DNA of 64,000 nt from contig DASXUQ010000018.1 in assembly GCA_036504735.1 (NCBI GenBank), positions 85,491 through 149,490 on the forward strand. Direction: 5' to 3'. The notes beneath the pieces were generated by a model, which was not told where the DNA came from, did not search any database, and saw nothing but the letters and a program-made list of their open reading frames with translations. Position numbers and translations under genes: made by a program. Positions 1-8,062 of this stretch are shown here, piece by piece. Positions within the stretch are counted from its first letter, which is position 1; every line of letters begins with the position of its first letter. Origin of the DNA: a bacterium. GTDB taxonomy: Bacteria > Electryoneota > RPQS01.

Positions 1-615
1 AAGTCCGGTGCCGAGCGCAACCAGCGGAATGCTGTGCGGAATGGAGTCCCCTGACTTGCGCCGCCCGACATAAAGTACAGACGCCAGCGCCGCCATACCG
101 GCAATGTTATGCACCACGATGCCGCCGGCAAAGTCCAATACGCCCAGCTTGGCGAGCAGGCCGTTGCCCCACACCATGTGCACGAAGGGGAAGTACACGA
201 AGGTCAACCAGGCCACGAGGAAGGCGAGGTAAGCTCCGAAGCGAACGCGATTGGCAAACGCGCCGGTGATGAGGGCGGGTGTGATAATGGCGAACATCAT
301 CTGGTAGGCCATGAACACAAATTCGGGAATGTTGCCACTGCCGAAGGGGCACATCGTGGTCAGGGTTACGCCATTCAAGAAGACCTTGTCGAGGTTGCCG
401 ATGATGCCACCTTCACCGCCGGAGAAACAGAGAGAATAGCCATAAGCCCACCAGATGATGGTGGTGACACCCATCGAAACAAAACTCTGGATCATGATGG
501 TCAGCACATTCTTGCGTCCCACCAAGCCGCCATAGAAAAAGGCCAAGCCCGGCGTCATGAGCATGACGAGGCTTGAAGCCACCAGCATAAACGCAGTATT
601 TCCAGTATCGAACAT
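1..615 (-). CDS. amt: Ammonium transporter, Amt family (copy 1, C-terminus cut by the window edge)
   Basis: Inner-membrane ammonium channel. The frame is open from ATG at 615 to base 1 (205 codons) and runs off the left edge, so only the N-terminal half is present. The start MFDTGNTAF and the family hallmark MTPGLAFFYGGLVGRKN match the complete copy at 1545-2798 almost residue for residue; further shared blocks are WWAYGYSLCFSGGEG, IITPALITGAFANR and the HMVWGNGLL pore segment. A Shine-Dalgarno-like AGGAGACC lies just before the ATG. The two copies differ mainly around the region that reads TTMCPFGSGNIPEF here, which suggests diverged paralogs, not a recent duplication. Family assignment is secure; ammonium as the substrate comes from family knowledge. 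No glnB/glnK gene is visible beside it. Confidence 0.93.
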   Translation of the reverse strand, partial: MFDTGNTAFMLVASSLVMLMTPGLAFFYGGLVGRKNVLTIMIQSFVSMGVTTIIWWAYGYSLCFSGGEGGIIGNLDKVFLNGVTLTTMCPFGSGNIPEFVFMAYQMMFAIITPALITGAFANRVRFGAYLAFLVAWLTFVYFPFVHMVWGNGLLAKLGVLDFAGGIVVHNIAGMAALASVLYVGRRKSGDSIPHSIPLVALGTGL

Positions 616-770
616 GAGGTCTCCTGCACAGAATGGGGATCATGGATTGTGAAGAAGATAACGAGATCCTAACATTGGTGGTATCAGGGAATGCCCGATT
701 TTGGGTGGGGAAAAGGCTGAAGGGCGGCACAAATCCGAAATCGCCGCTGAATTATGGAGCACTGTATTCT

Positions 771-798
771 GAAAATGGGCCGTGAACGACCCATTTTC
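771..798. other. Perfect 9-bp hairpin upstream of amt copy 1
   Basis: GAAAATGGG and CCCATTTTC flank a 10-nt loop. The hairpin lies about 155 bases before the amt copy 1 start, in the otherwise gene-free stretch 616-991. It could be a terminator or an operator; no T-tract follows outside the stem. Apart from this hairpin I see nothing in 616-991. Confidence 0.35.
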
Positions 799-991
799 TC
801 ATTTACGAGCTTGGCAGTACAGGTCGCCCCCCTTGAATGAGTCCACCTAATTGCCGTCCATCACCAGCAAACATAGCCATCACATACTATTACAGACTTG
901 GTACAAATCCGAAACACTGCTCAATTTATAGGGTACTTAGTAATTGAAAGCAAGACAGAACATTTCATTACCCTTTTCTGAGGACACAAAA

Positions 992-1225
992 ATGCACCGC
1001 CCAGTTATCATGTTGCTCATCATTTGGATGCTGATCAAAGGGGTGTCGTATGTCACTGAGACATGCGATTCCAGCCCGGAAGTGGACGGCATCGTCGCCG
1101 TAACCGTCTACTTGCCGATCCACACGGTTAGCCCTCAATGCTTGCGGGAAATCCTCTTCCTTTGTTTTGTGCTGATCCGCAGCAAGAGCAATGGTTCCAT
1201 GAGCCATGCTCCTCGAAGACGATGA
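992..1225 (+). CDS. Small hypothetical protein (77 aa) with hydrophobic N-terminus
   Basis: Short ORF on the strand opposite to both amt genes. Three things favour it as real: a GAGGA sequence 7 bases before the ATG, a hydrophobic N-terminal stretch (MHRPVIMLLIIWML) like a signal anchor, and a strong intrinsic terminator 12 bases after the stop. The residues after the hydrophobic segment resemble no family I know, and the C-terminus is basic (APRRR). An in-frame ATG at 944 would add 16 residues but has no better ribosome site. It may instead be a small regulatory RNA with an incidental ORF. I could not find a convincing promoter. Confidence 0.4.
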   Translation: MHRPVIMLLIIWMLIKGVSYVTETCDSSPEVDGIVAVTVYLPIHTVSPQCLREILFLCFVLIRSKSNGSMSHAPRRR

Positions 1226-1236
1226 TTGATCGGAAG

Positions 1237-1274
1237 CGGCCCCGCGCAACTGTGCGCGGGGCCGTATTTCTTTG
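1237..1274 (+). terminator. Intrinsic terminator after the small + strand ORF
   Basis: A perfect 12-bp GC-rich stem (CGGCCCCGCGCA with TGCGCGGGGCCG, 4-nt loop) occupies 1237-1264 and is followed on the + strand by TATTTCTTTG. The minus side has no T-tract, so it serves a + strand transcript. That implies the 992-1225 region is transcribed rightwards. Confidence 0.75.
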
Positions 1275-1544
1275 TCTGATGGCGTAACTCGTTTCACCGA
1301 TGTGCCGCCGATATGCATTAAGTCACGAGCGGACTGCCGTCGGTCGCCGCAATAGAACAGGCCGCCCTTGCGGACGGCCTGCATGTTGTGAATACATCGT
1401 AGGGACAGGTTAAGCCAACGGAGGCCACACCTAAGAGATCGCACAGGCGCAACCTGCCCGCTTCGATCCCAGCATAGTGGTTCATGTTCAGCGGGAGGGT
1501 TGCGGAAGACCTTAACCTTCCCGTACGCGCTCGCCTCGCACAGT

Positions 1545-2798
1545 TTACGCGGCTTCGATGCGGCGCTTGGGCTTGAATTCGGTTTCCTCCGGTTCATAAG
1601 CAAACTCGCCGTGGATCGAGGCGTCGAGGGTGGCTTCTTCCTCCGCCGTGGTGCGGACGCGGGTGACGGTTTGGATGCCGCGCAGAATGAACCAGGAGAT
1701 ACCGAAGGCGCAGACCGACGAGATCACAATGGCCAAGGCTTGCGTGCCGAGGAAGGCGGGGTTGCCCTTCAACAGGCCATCGGCTCCGGCAGGGTTGACG
1801 GCTTTGTCGGCCAGCACACCGAGCAGCAGAATGCCGAGGAAGCCGCCGACGCCGTGGACGCCCCAGACATCGAGCGCATCATCCCACTTCATACGGTTCT
1901 TCAGATTTACCGCTCCGTAGCAGACAACGCCGGCAAGCAGGCCAACGATGACGGCACTGGTGGGAGTGACGTAGCCGCAGCAGGGAGTAATGACGACCAA
2001 TCCGGCGAGACCGCCGGTCAGGAAGCCGAGAAACTTGGGTTTCTTTTCGAAGATCCAGGCCATCAGCATCCACGCTACGGCGGCAAAGGCACCGGAGAGC
2101 TGGGTGTTGAGGAAGATAAGGAAGGTCACGCCGTCGGCTGCAAGTTCACCGCCGGCATTGAAGCCGAACCAGCCGAACCAGAGCAGGCCCATACCGATGG
2201 CCATCAGCGGCAGGCTGTGAGGAACTTCATTGGTGAACTTCCGCTTGCCGATAAAGAAGACCGCCGCCAGAGCAGCCATGCCGGCGATGTTGTGGACGAC
2301 AATACCGCCGCCAAAATCCAGCACGCCCATTTTGGCGAGCAGGCCATTGCCCCATACCATGTGGGCGAACGGGAAATAGACGAACGTCAGCCAAGCGACG
2401 AGAAAAGTCAGATAGGCTCCGAAGCGCATGCGATTGGAAAAGGCTCCGGTGATGAGGGCCGGGGTAATGATGGCGGTCATCATCTGAAAGGCGATGAAGG
2501 CAAACTCGGGAATCCGTCCTTCGCCGTAAGGAGAAAGGGAGTTCAGTGTGACGCCTTGCAGAAAGCACTTGTCCAGATTGCCGATAATGCTGCCCTCGCC
2601 GCCACTGAAGCAGAGCGAGTAGCCATATGCCCACCAGATGACCGCCGTCACGCCCATCGAGACGAAACTTTGCATCATGATCGTCAACACATTTTTGCGG
2701 CCTACCAGTCCACCGTAGAAGAACGCGAGGCCCGGCGTCATCAGCAGCACGAGGCTGCTCGCCATCACCATAAACGCAGTGTTCCCAGTGTCAAACAT
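1545..2798 (-). CDS. amt: Ammonium transporter, Amt family (copy 2, complete)
   Basis: 417-residue inner-membrane ammonium transporter, the usual length for the family. Visible landmarks are MTPGLAFFYGGLVGRKN near the N-terminus, WWAYGYSLCFSGG, the ITPALITGAFSNRMRFGAY segment, HMVWGNGLL and the conserved histidines in VHNIAGMAA and GVHGVGGFLG. The cytoplasmic tail after the last helix is the usual short acidic/basic extension, where a PII protein would be expected to contact the channel. An AGGAGGAAACC ribosome site precedes the ATG at 2798. The gene follows a G/C-rich triple-hairpin repeat (2881-2999) that separates it from the response regulator, so it probably has its own promoter. Between its stop and the small ORF, the stretch 1275-1544 holds only an imperfect hairpin near 1357-1379. 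Confidence 0.96.
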   Translation of the reverse strand: MFDTGNTAFMVMASSLVLLMTPGLAFFYGGLVGRKNVLTIMMQSFVSMGVTAVIWWAYGYSLCFSGGEGSIIGNLDKCFLQGVTLNSLSPYGEGRIPEFAFIAFQMMTAIITPALITGAFSNRMRFGAYLTFLVAWLTFVYFPFAHMVWGNGLLAKMGVLDFGGGIVVHNIAGMAALAAVFFIGKRKFTNEVPHSLPLMAIGMGLLWFGWFGFNAGGELAADGVTFLIFLNTQLSGAFAAVAWMLMAWIFEKKPKFLGFLTGGLAGLVVITPCCGYVTPTSAVIVGLLAGVVCYGAVNLKNRMKWDDALDVWGVHGVGGFLGILLLGVLADKAVNPAGADGLLKGNPAFLGTQALAIVISSVCAFGISWFILRGIQTVTRVRTTAEEEATLDASIHGEFAYEPEETEFKPKRRIEAA

Positions 2799-2880
2799 GG
2801 TTTCCTCCTAAATGAAATATATAAGAATAACGTGCCTTGAGGGATTATCAAAGCAGTGAAGGTTAGAAAAAAGCGAAGCA

Positions 2881-2999
2881 CCCCCTTCTGATTCCCCCTT
2901 TTTCAAAGGGGGAAGGGCAGTCGGGCTTTCCCCCGTTTACGGGGGATCAAGGGGGCTCGGGCCTCCCCCCTTAGAATAAGGGGGGATCAAGGGGGGGTC
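2881..2999. repeat. Triple-hairpin G/C repeat element, copy 1
   Basis: Three consecutive hairpins: CCCCCTTT/AAAGGGGG, CCCCCGT/ACGGGGG and CCCCCCTTA/TAAGGGGGG. A second copy with the same hairpin order and nearly the same sequence lies at 33770-33890. Both sit between minus-strand genes, so they are dispersed intergenic elements and may also end or block transcription. Confidence 0.85.
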
Positions 3000-3027
3000 G
3001 TTGGTCATGTGGCCGGATGAAACCGGC

Positions 3028-3681
3028 CTATTCCAGCGGTGTCAGGCCTTCACGGATGGCGTATTTGGTGAGTTCGGCAACGGTGTGCATGTTCAGTTTG
3101 TCCATGATGTGCTGGCGGTGGGTTTCCACAGTCTTGACGCTGACGTTGAGCTTGTCGGCGATCTCACGGGTGGATTTACCCTCAGCCAGCAGTTGCAGAA
3201 CTTCACGTTCGCGGGCACTCAGCAGACGGAAAGGCGTCGGCTGGTCGGATTCGGTCAGACGGATGAAATCGGCGATGACCTGTTCGTTGATCAGCACCGA
3301 GAGATAGAACTGATTGCGCATGACCTTCTGGATGGCGCGCATAACTTCTTCCGGCGCGGCATCCTTGAGCAGATAACCCTTGGCTCCGGCGCGCAGGGCC
3401 TCTTGAATGTAGCGGCGGTCGGAGTGCATGGAAAGGATAATCACGCGTACGGCGGGATCTTCATCCACGATGCGGCGCGTGGCTTCGATGCCGTTGAGTT
3501 CCGGCATGGAAATGTCCATCAGCACGATGTCCGGCTTGAGGTCACGAGCCAGCGTGGCCGCTTCGAAGCCTGTGGCGGCCTCCCCCACGACCTGTACCAG
3601 AGGCTGGCGGGACAAAAGCTGACGCAGCCCGAGGCGGAACAGCTTATGGTCATCGGCGAGCAGCAGTTTGACGTCGGGCAT
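3028..3681 (-). CDS. DNA-binding response regulator, NarL/FixJ (LuxR) family
   Basis: 217-residue two-component response regulator. The N-terminal receiver domain shows the acidic pocket D10-D11, the phospho-acceptor D56 in VLMDISMP, and the conserved S/T and K positions in ILSMHS and YLLKD. A C-terminal LuxR-type helix-turn-helix follows (LSAREREVLQLLAEGKS, then VSVKTVETHRQHIMDKL). The gene is separated by 2 bases from the upstream histidine kinase, so the two are co-transcribed and form a cognate pair. The target genes cannot be read from the sequence. The nearby amt genes are an obvious candidate, but the intervening repeat element argues against a simple operon. Confidence 0.95.
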   Translation of the reverse strand: MPDVKLLLADDHKLFRLGLRQLLSRQPLVQVVGEAATGFEAATLARDLKPDIVLMDISMPELNGIEATRRIVDEDPAVRVIILSMHSDRRYIQEALRAGAKGYLLKDAAPEEVMRAIQKVMRNQFYLSVLINEQVIADFIRLTESDQPTPFRLLSAREREVLQLLAEGKSTREIADKLNVSVKTVETHRQHIMDKLNMHTVAELTKYAIREGLTPLE

Positions 3682-3683
3682 AT

Positions 3684-4874
3684 CTATCCTTCGAGGCGGA
3701 CGGAAATCCGCGCGGTTGTTCCATTGCCGATGGCCGAATGCACCACAAGATCGCCGCCGAAAGATTTCAGCCGTTCCCGAATGCTGAACAGCCCGAAGCC
3801 GCGATGGGGATCGCCGGTGTTTTCCACCTTGGCAAAATCGAAGCCCTTGCCGTTGTCGGCGACTTCGATCCAGAGCTGTTTGAATTCACATTTCATGGTG
3901 ATGGTGGCCTGCGAAGTGTGAGCATACTTCACTACGTTGGTCAGCAGTTCCTGCACGCACTTGAAGAGCATGACGCGAATGGCTTCGGCAAGCTGGCGGG
4001 GCTCATCCTGCACCTTAACTTTGATCTTCAGCTTGTGGCGCGTTTCATATTGCTCGGCAAGCCATTCAAGGGCGGCGGACAGGCCCAGCTCATAGAGAAT
4101 CGGTGTGCTGATTTCGAAGGTGAGCTGCCGCGTGTGATGGATCGCTCCTTCGAGCAATCCGATGATCTCTTCGAGGTTGCGCTCGAAGCCGCAGAAGACG
4201 GCGTCACCGCGAAACTGCACTATCCGCAGCTTGATAAAGGCGAATTCCTGAATGATGTGGTCATGCAGGTCCACGGCAATTTCGCGGCGCTCGCGGGCTT
4301 CGGCTAAAGTAAGTTCGGTGGTGAGCTGGCGCAGGCGGTTCTGATAGTCTTCGATCTGCAGCCGCGCTGCGCGGTGCTCATTGACCTCCCGCGCCAGTTT
4401 GGCGTTGGTCGTCCGCAGTTCTTCGGTACGCGCAGCGACAAGCTGTTCGAGGTTGTCCTGCGCGGCCTGGATGGCGCGGTCTGCCAGCAGACGGCGGAAG
4501 TAGGAACTGAGCATGTCGGCCAGCGACTCAATCAGCTCGCGCTCTTCAGCCAGGAACGGTCCTTCCGTTTCGGGCGGACGCTCTTCCAGATACGCGACTT
4601 CAATCAGGCCTTCATCCGCGGTTTTGGCGGTGAAGCGCGCGGTTTGCATCCACGGAGTCTCACGAAAATCCGGCGTGGCTTCGGAGATCTCCTGAAAGCG
4701 GATGCGGGCGACGGTAATCTCCGGATATTGCCATGCTGCGGGGAGCAGACCGACAATTTCCCGCACTACATCCGCGCTGGGGCGAGTTTCTTCCTGAAGG
4801 ACGCGCGCGGTGCGATGCAGAGCAGACAGCTCCTTGACGCGTTCCTGCAGCTTATGGAGTGTAGGGTTCTGCAT
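3684..4874 (-). CDS. Soluble sensor histidine kinase (HisKA_3 / HATPase_c)
   Basis: 396-residue kinase of the NarX/DegS class. There is no membrane segment. Residues about 1-130 look like a GAF-type sensor domain, followed by a coiled coil (about 135-185). The dimerisation/phospho-acceptor helix carries the H-box at about residue 204 (REIAVDLHDHIIQEF). The ATP-binding domain has the N-box-like CVQELLTNVVKYAH and the G-box DNGKGFDF. It lies 2 bases before its response regulator on the same strand. The sensor domain presumably binds a cytoplasmic ligand or senses redox state; the ligand is unknown. A promoter-like sequence lies 32-59 bases upstream of the ATG. Confidence 0.93.
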   Translation of the reverse strand: MQNPTLHKLQERVKELSALHRTARVLQEETRPSADVVREIVGLLPAAWQYPEITVARIRFQEISEATPDFRETPWMQTARFTAKTADEGLIEVAYLEERPPETEGPFLAEERELIESLADMLSSYFRRLLADRAIQAAQDNLEQLVAARTEELRTTNAKLAREVNEHRAARLQIEDYQNRLRQLTTELTLAEARERREIAVDLHDHIIQEFAFIKLRIVQFRGDAVFCGFERNLEEIIGLLEGAIHHTRQLTFEISTPILYELGLSAALEWLAEQYETRHKLKIKVKVQDEPRQLAEAIRVMLFKCVQELLTNVVKYAHTSQATITMKCEFKQLWIEVADNGKGFDFAKVENTGDPHRGFGLFSIRERLKSFGGDLVVHSAIGNGTTARISVRLEG

Positions 4875-4905
4875 GACTCTCTATCGGGGATTTCCTGACC
4901 CCCCT

Positions 4906-4933
4906 AATGTAACATATCCGGACTGATTCGCAA
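4906..4933 (-). promoter_or_regulatory. Putative promoter of the histidine kinase operon
   Basis: On the minus strand, TTGCGA and TACATT are separated by 16 bases, about 32 bases before the kinase ATG. The -10 region lies in CGGATATGTTACATTA, which recurs with one change in the promoter region of the GH38 gene (8022-8037). Confidence 0.5.
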
Positions 4934-5054
4934 GGCTGAGATTATGGATTTACAGACCGCATATAGCCTATCTACGGGCCTACAGGGGACGGCTTAAGTT
5001 GCGGATATCGAAGAGTTCAGCGGTTTAGGGGGTGCCGTTTACCGCAGATGCGGG

Positions 5055-7907
5055 TCAATGCACGGCTTCAGCAGCAGTGGCCGGGAAGGTAATCAGAGGT
5101 TCACGCTGCTGCTGACCGAAGGCGGCGGCAGTCGTGGAATCGAAAGGGCCATGCGGCTGAAGGGAATAGCGGAACTCAACAATACCTTCCTGATCGGCTT
5201 TGAAGTTGGTATGCCAGTAGTTGTTCAGCACATAGGAGTAGACCGCGGTGCCGGGAGCGACGTGCTCGCGCCAAGGCTGTTCGGCAGTGATTTCTCCGAA
5301 TTCAGCGAGGGGAATATCGGGCGTGGCCAGCGTGATACCGTAGTCGTGGTTGGAGACGTCTATCCAACTATTGACCGAGAAGAAATTCTTGTTGGAGCCG
5401 GGGAGTTGATCTAATTCAGGGCGCACGATAGCATTGGCGACATCGTAGCGGATCTGTCCGTCCGGGACGTTGAAGGGGAAGGCGATGTGGAGGGATTCTT
5501 TGGTGCGGATGGGGCGCTTCGTAATGCGGTGGGTGATGTCCACGCGGTTGACACTGGAAATCAGGCGGATTTCACAACGGTCTTCATCCCCGACAGGGCT
5601 TTCACCGACTAATCTGCAACGAACGACATAACCTTTTCTTGCCGTCTGTCCAATTTTCTTGTATACAAAGTGCTGCGCCGAATCCGGATTGCTTCCCGGC
5701 AGGTAGAGGAGGTGATTCAACCAGTTGACACTGTCGGCAAAATCGTGGTGGAGAGTCTTAGAGAATAGATGTCTGATAGCGCCTGTCGCCGTATCCACTT
5801 CCACCGTGAGGAATTCATTGGAGAGCACATTGCCATTGACTTGCGCAGCAGACTTAGGATGGCCGTTCGTGACGAGGGGATCGCGCAACCCGGGGATATT
5901 CAAATTCCGCGATTGCCGGAATCCTTCCACGGCAAACTGCTGCTTATGCTTCCACTGCGCGACAACCCCGGAATCATCCGGTTGGTCTATGCTATTGGCC
6001 GCACCCCATGTGTGCTCATCAAAGAGAATCACATCACGCCATGCCGAACTGAATATGCTATCGGGACAAGAGGGGTACCGTCTCTTCGCCTGAGTCAGAC
6101 GATCCGCTGAATGTCGGTTCATAATCACTTCTGATGCCGTGCTCATCGCACCGTCTTCCCAATAGGGCGTGAGATCCCCGGCAAAGGACGGCAGTTGCTT
6201 GCCGTAGTCCTTCTCGAAGGCCTCGAACATTTGCTGATGGGTAGCAATGATCAGATGCGGGGAAGAGTATTTCTCATTCCAGTTCTTGACGAAATCCGGC
6301 AGCAATGTGTCCACACCCGCATTGTCGCCGAGAGTGTAGGGCAATTGGACGATGCGGTAGGGGTAGTGGCGCTCATCGAGCTGGTGGAGGAGCATAAAGA
6401 GCTTATCACCGCCCACTTGCGGCAGGCTGCCTTTGTGGAAGAGGGCATAGCTGACGGCGGGCATCCACATCAGGACACTGTCGGTGCCGGATTGGGATCT
6501 CCACCAGAAGGGTTTATCGCCCCACACTTCGAGCATGTGGCCGATGCGGTCAAAGGGATTGGTGGCGCTGGCAAAGTAACACACTCCGCTCTGCGCCAGA
6601 GCATTGACCGTGCCCCACGTGAAACCGGGAATATCGGAAATCACGGCGGTGTTGATGGGATGCTGATACAGCGTTGCCAGCGTGTGCGAGTAGTCGAGCG
6701 AATGGCGGAGTTCTGCGGCGCTCATCAGACCGGTCAGGACATTGGCGTAGAAGGCATTGAGTCCGATGGTCCCGTCCTTGACGGCTTGCGTCAATGCCTG
6801 CTTCTGTGCATCGCTGGCTTGAAGCAGATAGGATTCCAATGGCCAGAGGACTTCGATGTTCCATTTGAAGCGCGCGTCCGCGGGATAATCTTTTGTTTTC
6901 TGGATGAAACGCAGCGCGTCGTCGATGTTTTTCCAGTGCTTGCGTTCCACGACGAGTTGTAGATCGGTGTAGCCGATGTCGGTATGGGCATAGGGCAGAA
7001 GATAGATGTCGCGGGGAGTAAGCGGCGGAAGCGAGAGGGCCTCGTGGCCGGTTTCCACCCCGTTGTGCCGATAGAGAATTCGCAGAGCCGTGCCGCGAGA
7101 ATCGCTTACAGGAACATCTACGGAGTTAGCGCCGCGCTGCAGAGTCTTGCGAAGTGCCGTCTGTCCGGGCGCGCTGATTTCCAGTTCTGCCGCCGAGAGC
7201 AAATTGTCGGCGCTGACGCGCAGCAGGCGATTGGCGCTGTCCGACTTCAACCGCACGGGCAGCAGGCGAACATTGGGACGGGAATTCAAGCGGTACTGGA
7301 ACGTCATATACCAATCGGCGCTGGCGGCGTCCTCTCCAAGGACTTCAAGCCTCAGCGGTTTCCCGCGTTCGACGGCGCTGGGCGGAAGGTCCAGAAACAT
7401 CAGTCCGAAGAGATCACCGTAGACATCGGACATCTGAGATTCAAAGCGCAGTTGGGACTTGTCCGGGCCGGGGACGGTCCAGTTGCCGGCCGTGTCGTCC
7501 TTGTGATTGACAAAGCGGAAATACGGTTTGCCGTTGATGAGCAGCATAAAGGTGTGCGGTTGCAGTTTGTCGAGACCGCCACGTTCCAGGCCTGTCAGCC
7601 AGATCAGATGATAAAGTCCATCCTTGCCGAGAGTCGTCAGGGTGTCAGTTTCCCAGACGGCGCTCTGGTCTTTTTGCGCGCGCACCAGCAGGGCGCTGCA
7701 GGCATCGGGATGGGAAGAACTGTACTCCAGCGTCTGACCGGAGACGGTGCGCAGGTAGCCGCTCATGTAAACGACGCTGCCCTTTTGCTGATCTGGCCGG
7801 TCTTTCAGGCTAATGGTCAGTGTCTGCTCTGCGGCCAACGCGGACGCCACCAGCAGGCAGCATGCCGCTATCATCACGCTTGAAAGATAATTCTTGCCAC
7901 GGGTCAT
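5055..7907 (-). CDS. Secreted glycoside hydrolase, GH38 alpha-mannosidase-like
   Basis: 950-residue exported glycosidase. The start at 7907 is chosen because it follows AGGAGATC and opens a good signal peptide (SVMIAACCLLVASALAAE); an upstream extension in the same frame would overlap the previous gene. After about 290 residues of beta-rich N-domain comes the GH38-type catalytic domain. Its zinc-site motif HTDIGYTD (about residue 305) corresponds to the HxD of GH38, and the segment VISDIPGFTW (about 420) is where the nucleophile aspartate is expected. The C-terminal third has the beta-sandwich layout of the family. It has no type IX sorting tail, so it is probably periplasmic or otherwise released. 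The substrate is inferred to be alpha-mannoside or a related glycan. The leader contains a terminator-like hairpin (7932-7961). Confidence 0.82.
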   Translation of the reverse strand: MTRGKNYLSSVMIAACCLLVASALAAEQTLTISLKDRPDQQKGSVVYMSGYLRTVSGQTLEYSSSHPDACSALLVRAQKDQSAVWETDTLTTLGKDGLYHLIWLTGLERGGLDKLQPHTFMLLINGKPYFRFVNHKDDTAGNWTVPGPDKSQLRFESQMSDVYGDLFGLMFLDLPPSAVERGKPLRLEVLGEDAASADWYMTFQYRLNSRPNVRLLPVRLKSDSANRLLRVSADNLLSAAELEISAPGQTALRKTLQRGANSVDVPVSDSRGTALRILYRHNGVETGHEALSLPPLTPRDIYLLPYAHTDIGYTDLQLVVERKHWKNIDDALRFIQKTKDYPADARFKWNIEVLWPLESYLLQASDAQKQALTQAVKDGTIGLNAFYANVLTGLMSAAELRHSLDYSHTLATLYQHPINTAVISDIPGFTWGTVNALAQSGVCYFASATNPFDRIGHMLEVWGDKPFWWRSQSGTDSVLMWMPAVSYALFHKGSLPQVGGDKLFMLLHQLDERHYPYRIVQLPYTLGDNAGVDTLLPDFVKNWNEKYSSPHLIIATHQQMFEAFEKDYGKQLPSFAGDLTPYWEDGAMSTASEVIMNRHSADRLTQAKRRYPSCPDSIFSSAWRDVILFDEHTWGAANSIDQPDDSGVVAQWKHKQQFAVEGFRQSRNLNIPGLRDPLVTNGHPKSAAQVNGNVLSNEFLTVEVDTATGAIRHLFSKTLHHDFADSVNWLNHLLYLPGSNPDSAQHFVYKKIGQTARKGYVVRCRLVGESPVGDEDRCEIRLISSVNRVDITHRITKRPIRTKESLHIAFPFNVPDGQIRYDVANAIVRPELDQLPGSNKNFFSVNSWIDVSNHDYGITLATPDIPLAEFGEITAEQPWREHVAPGTAVYSYVLNNYWHTNFKADQEGIVEFRYSLQPHGPFDSTTAAAFGQQQREPLITFPATAAEAVH

Positions 7908-7931
7908 TCGCGGGATCTCCTGCCCAGTTAC

Positions 7932-7961
7932 AAAAAAGGAGCCGGCCCAAAAGCCGGCTCC
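7932..7961 (-). terminator. Intrinsic terminator inside the GH38 leader (terminator or attenuator)
   Basis: On the minus strand a perfect stem GGAGCCGGC/GCCGGCTCC is followed by six U. It lies only 25 bases before the GH38 start codon and downstream of the putative GH38 promoter (8023-8051). It may end the upstream 8063-11287 transcript and also attenuate GH38. Confidence 0.85.
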
Positions 7962-8022
7962 CTCGGTAAGGTCTTGCGTGCCGCAGACGTTGCCGGGATC
8001 GTCCGTCGCCAACTCTGCTGCT

Positions 8023-8051
8023 AATCTAACATATCCGCCTGCACAATGCAA
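8023..8051 (-). promoter_or_regulatory. Putative GH38 promoter
   Basis: Minus-strand TTGCAT, a 17-base spacer and TAGATT, immediately after the stop codon of the 8063-11287 gene. The -10 context matches the histidine kinase promoter (shared CGGATATGTTA then ATTA). The expected start would give a leader of about 110 nt that includes the 7932-7961 hairpin. Confidence 0.45.
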
Positions 8052-8062
8052 GCGCCAACGGC

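Noticed and set aside
1500..2840. Long + strand ORF of 446 codons
   Set aside because: It is antisense to the complete amt gene and has the His/Asp/Gln/Gly-rich composition typical of shadows of GC-rich genes; no ribosome site.
2799..2890. Sigma-54 promoter before amt
   Set aside because: A GGCACG-like half is present but the GC of the -12 element at the correct spacing is missing.
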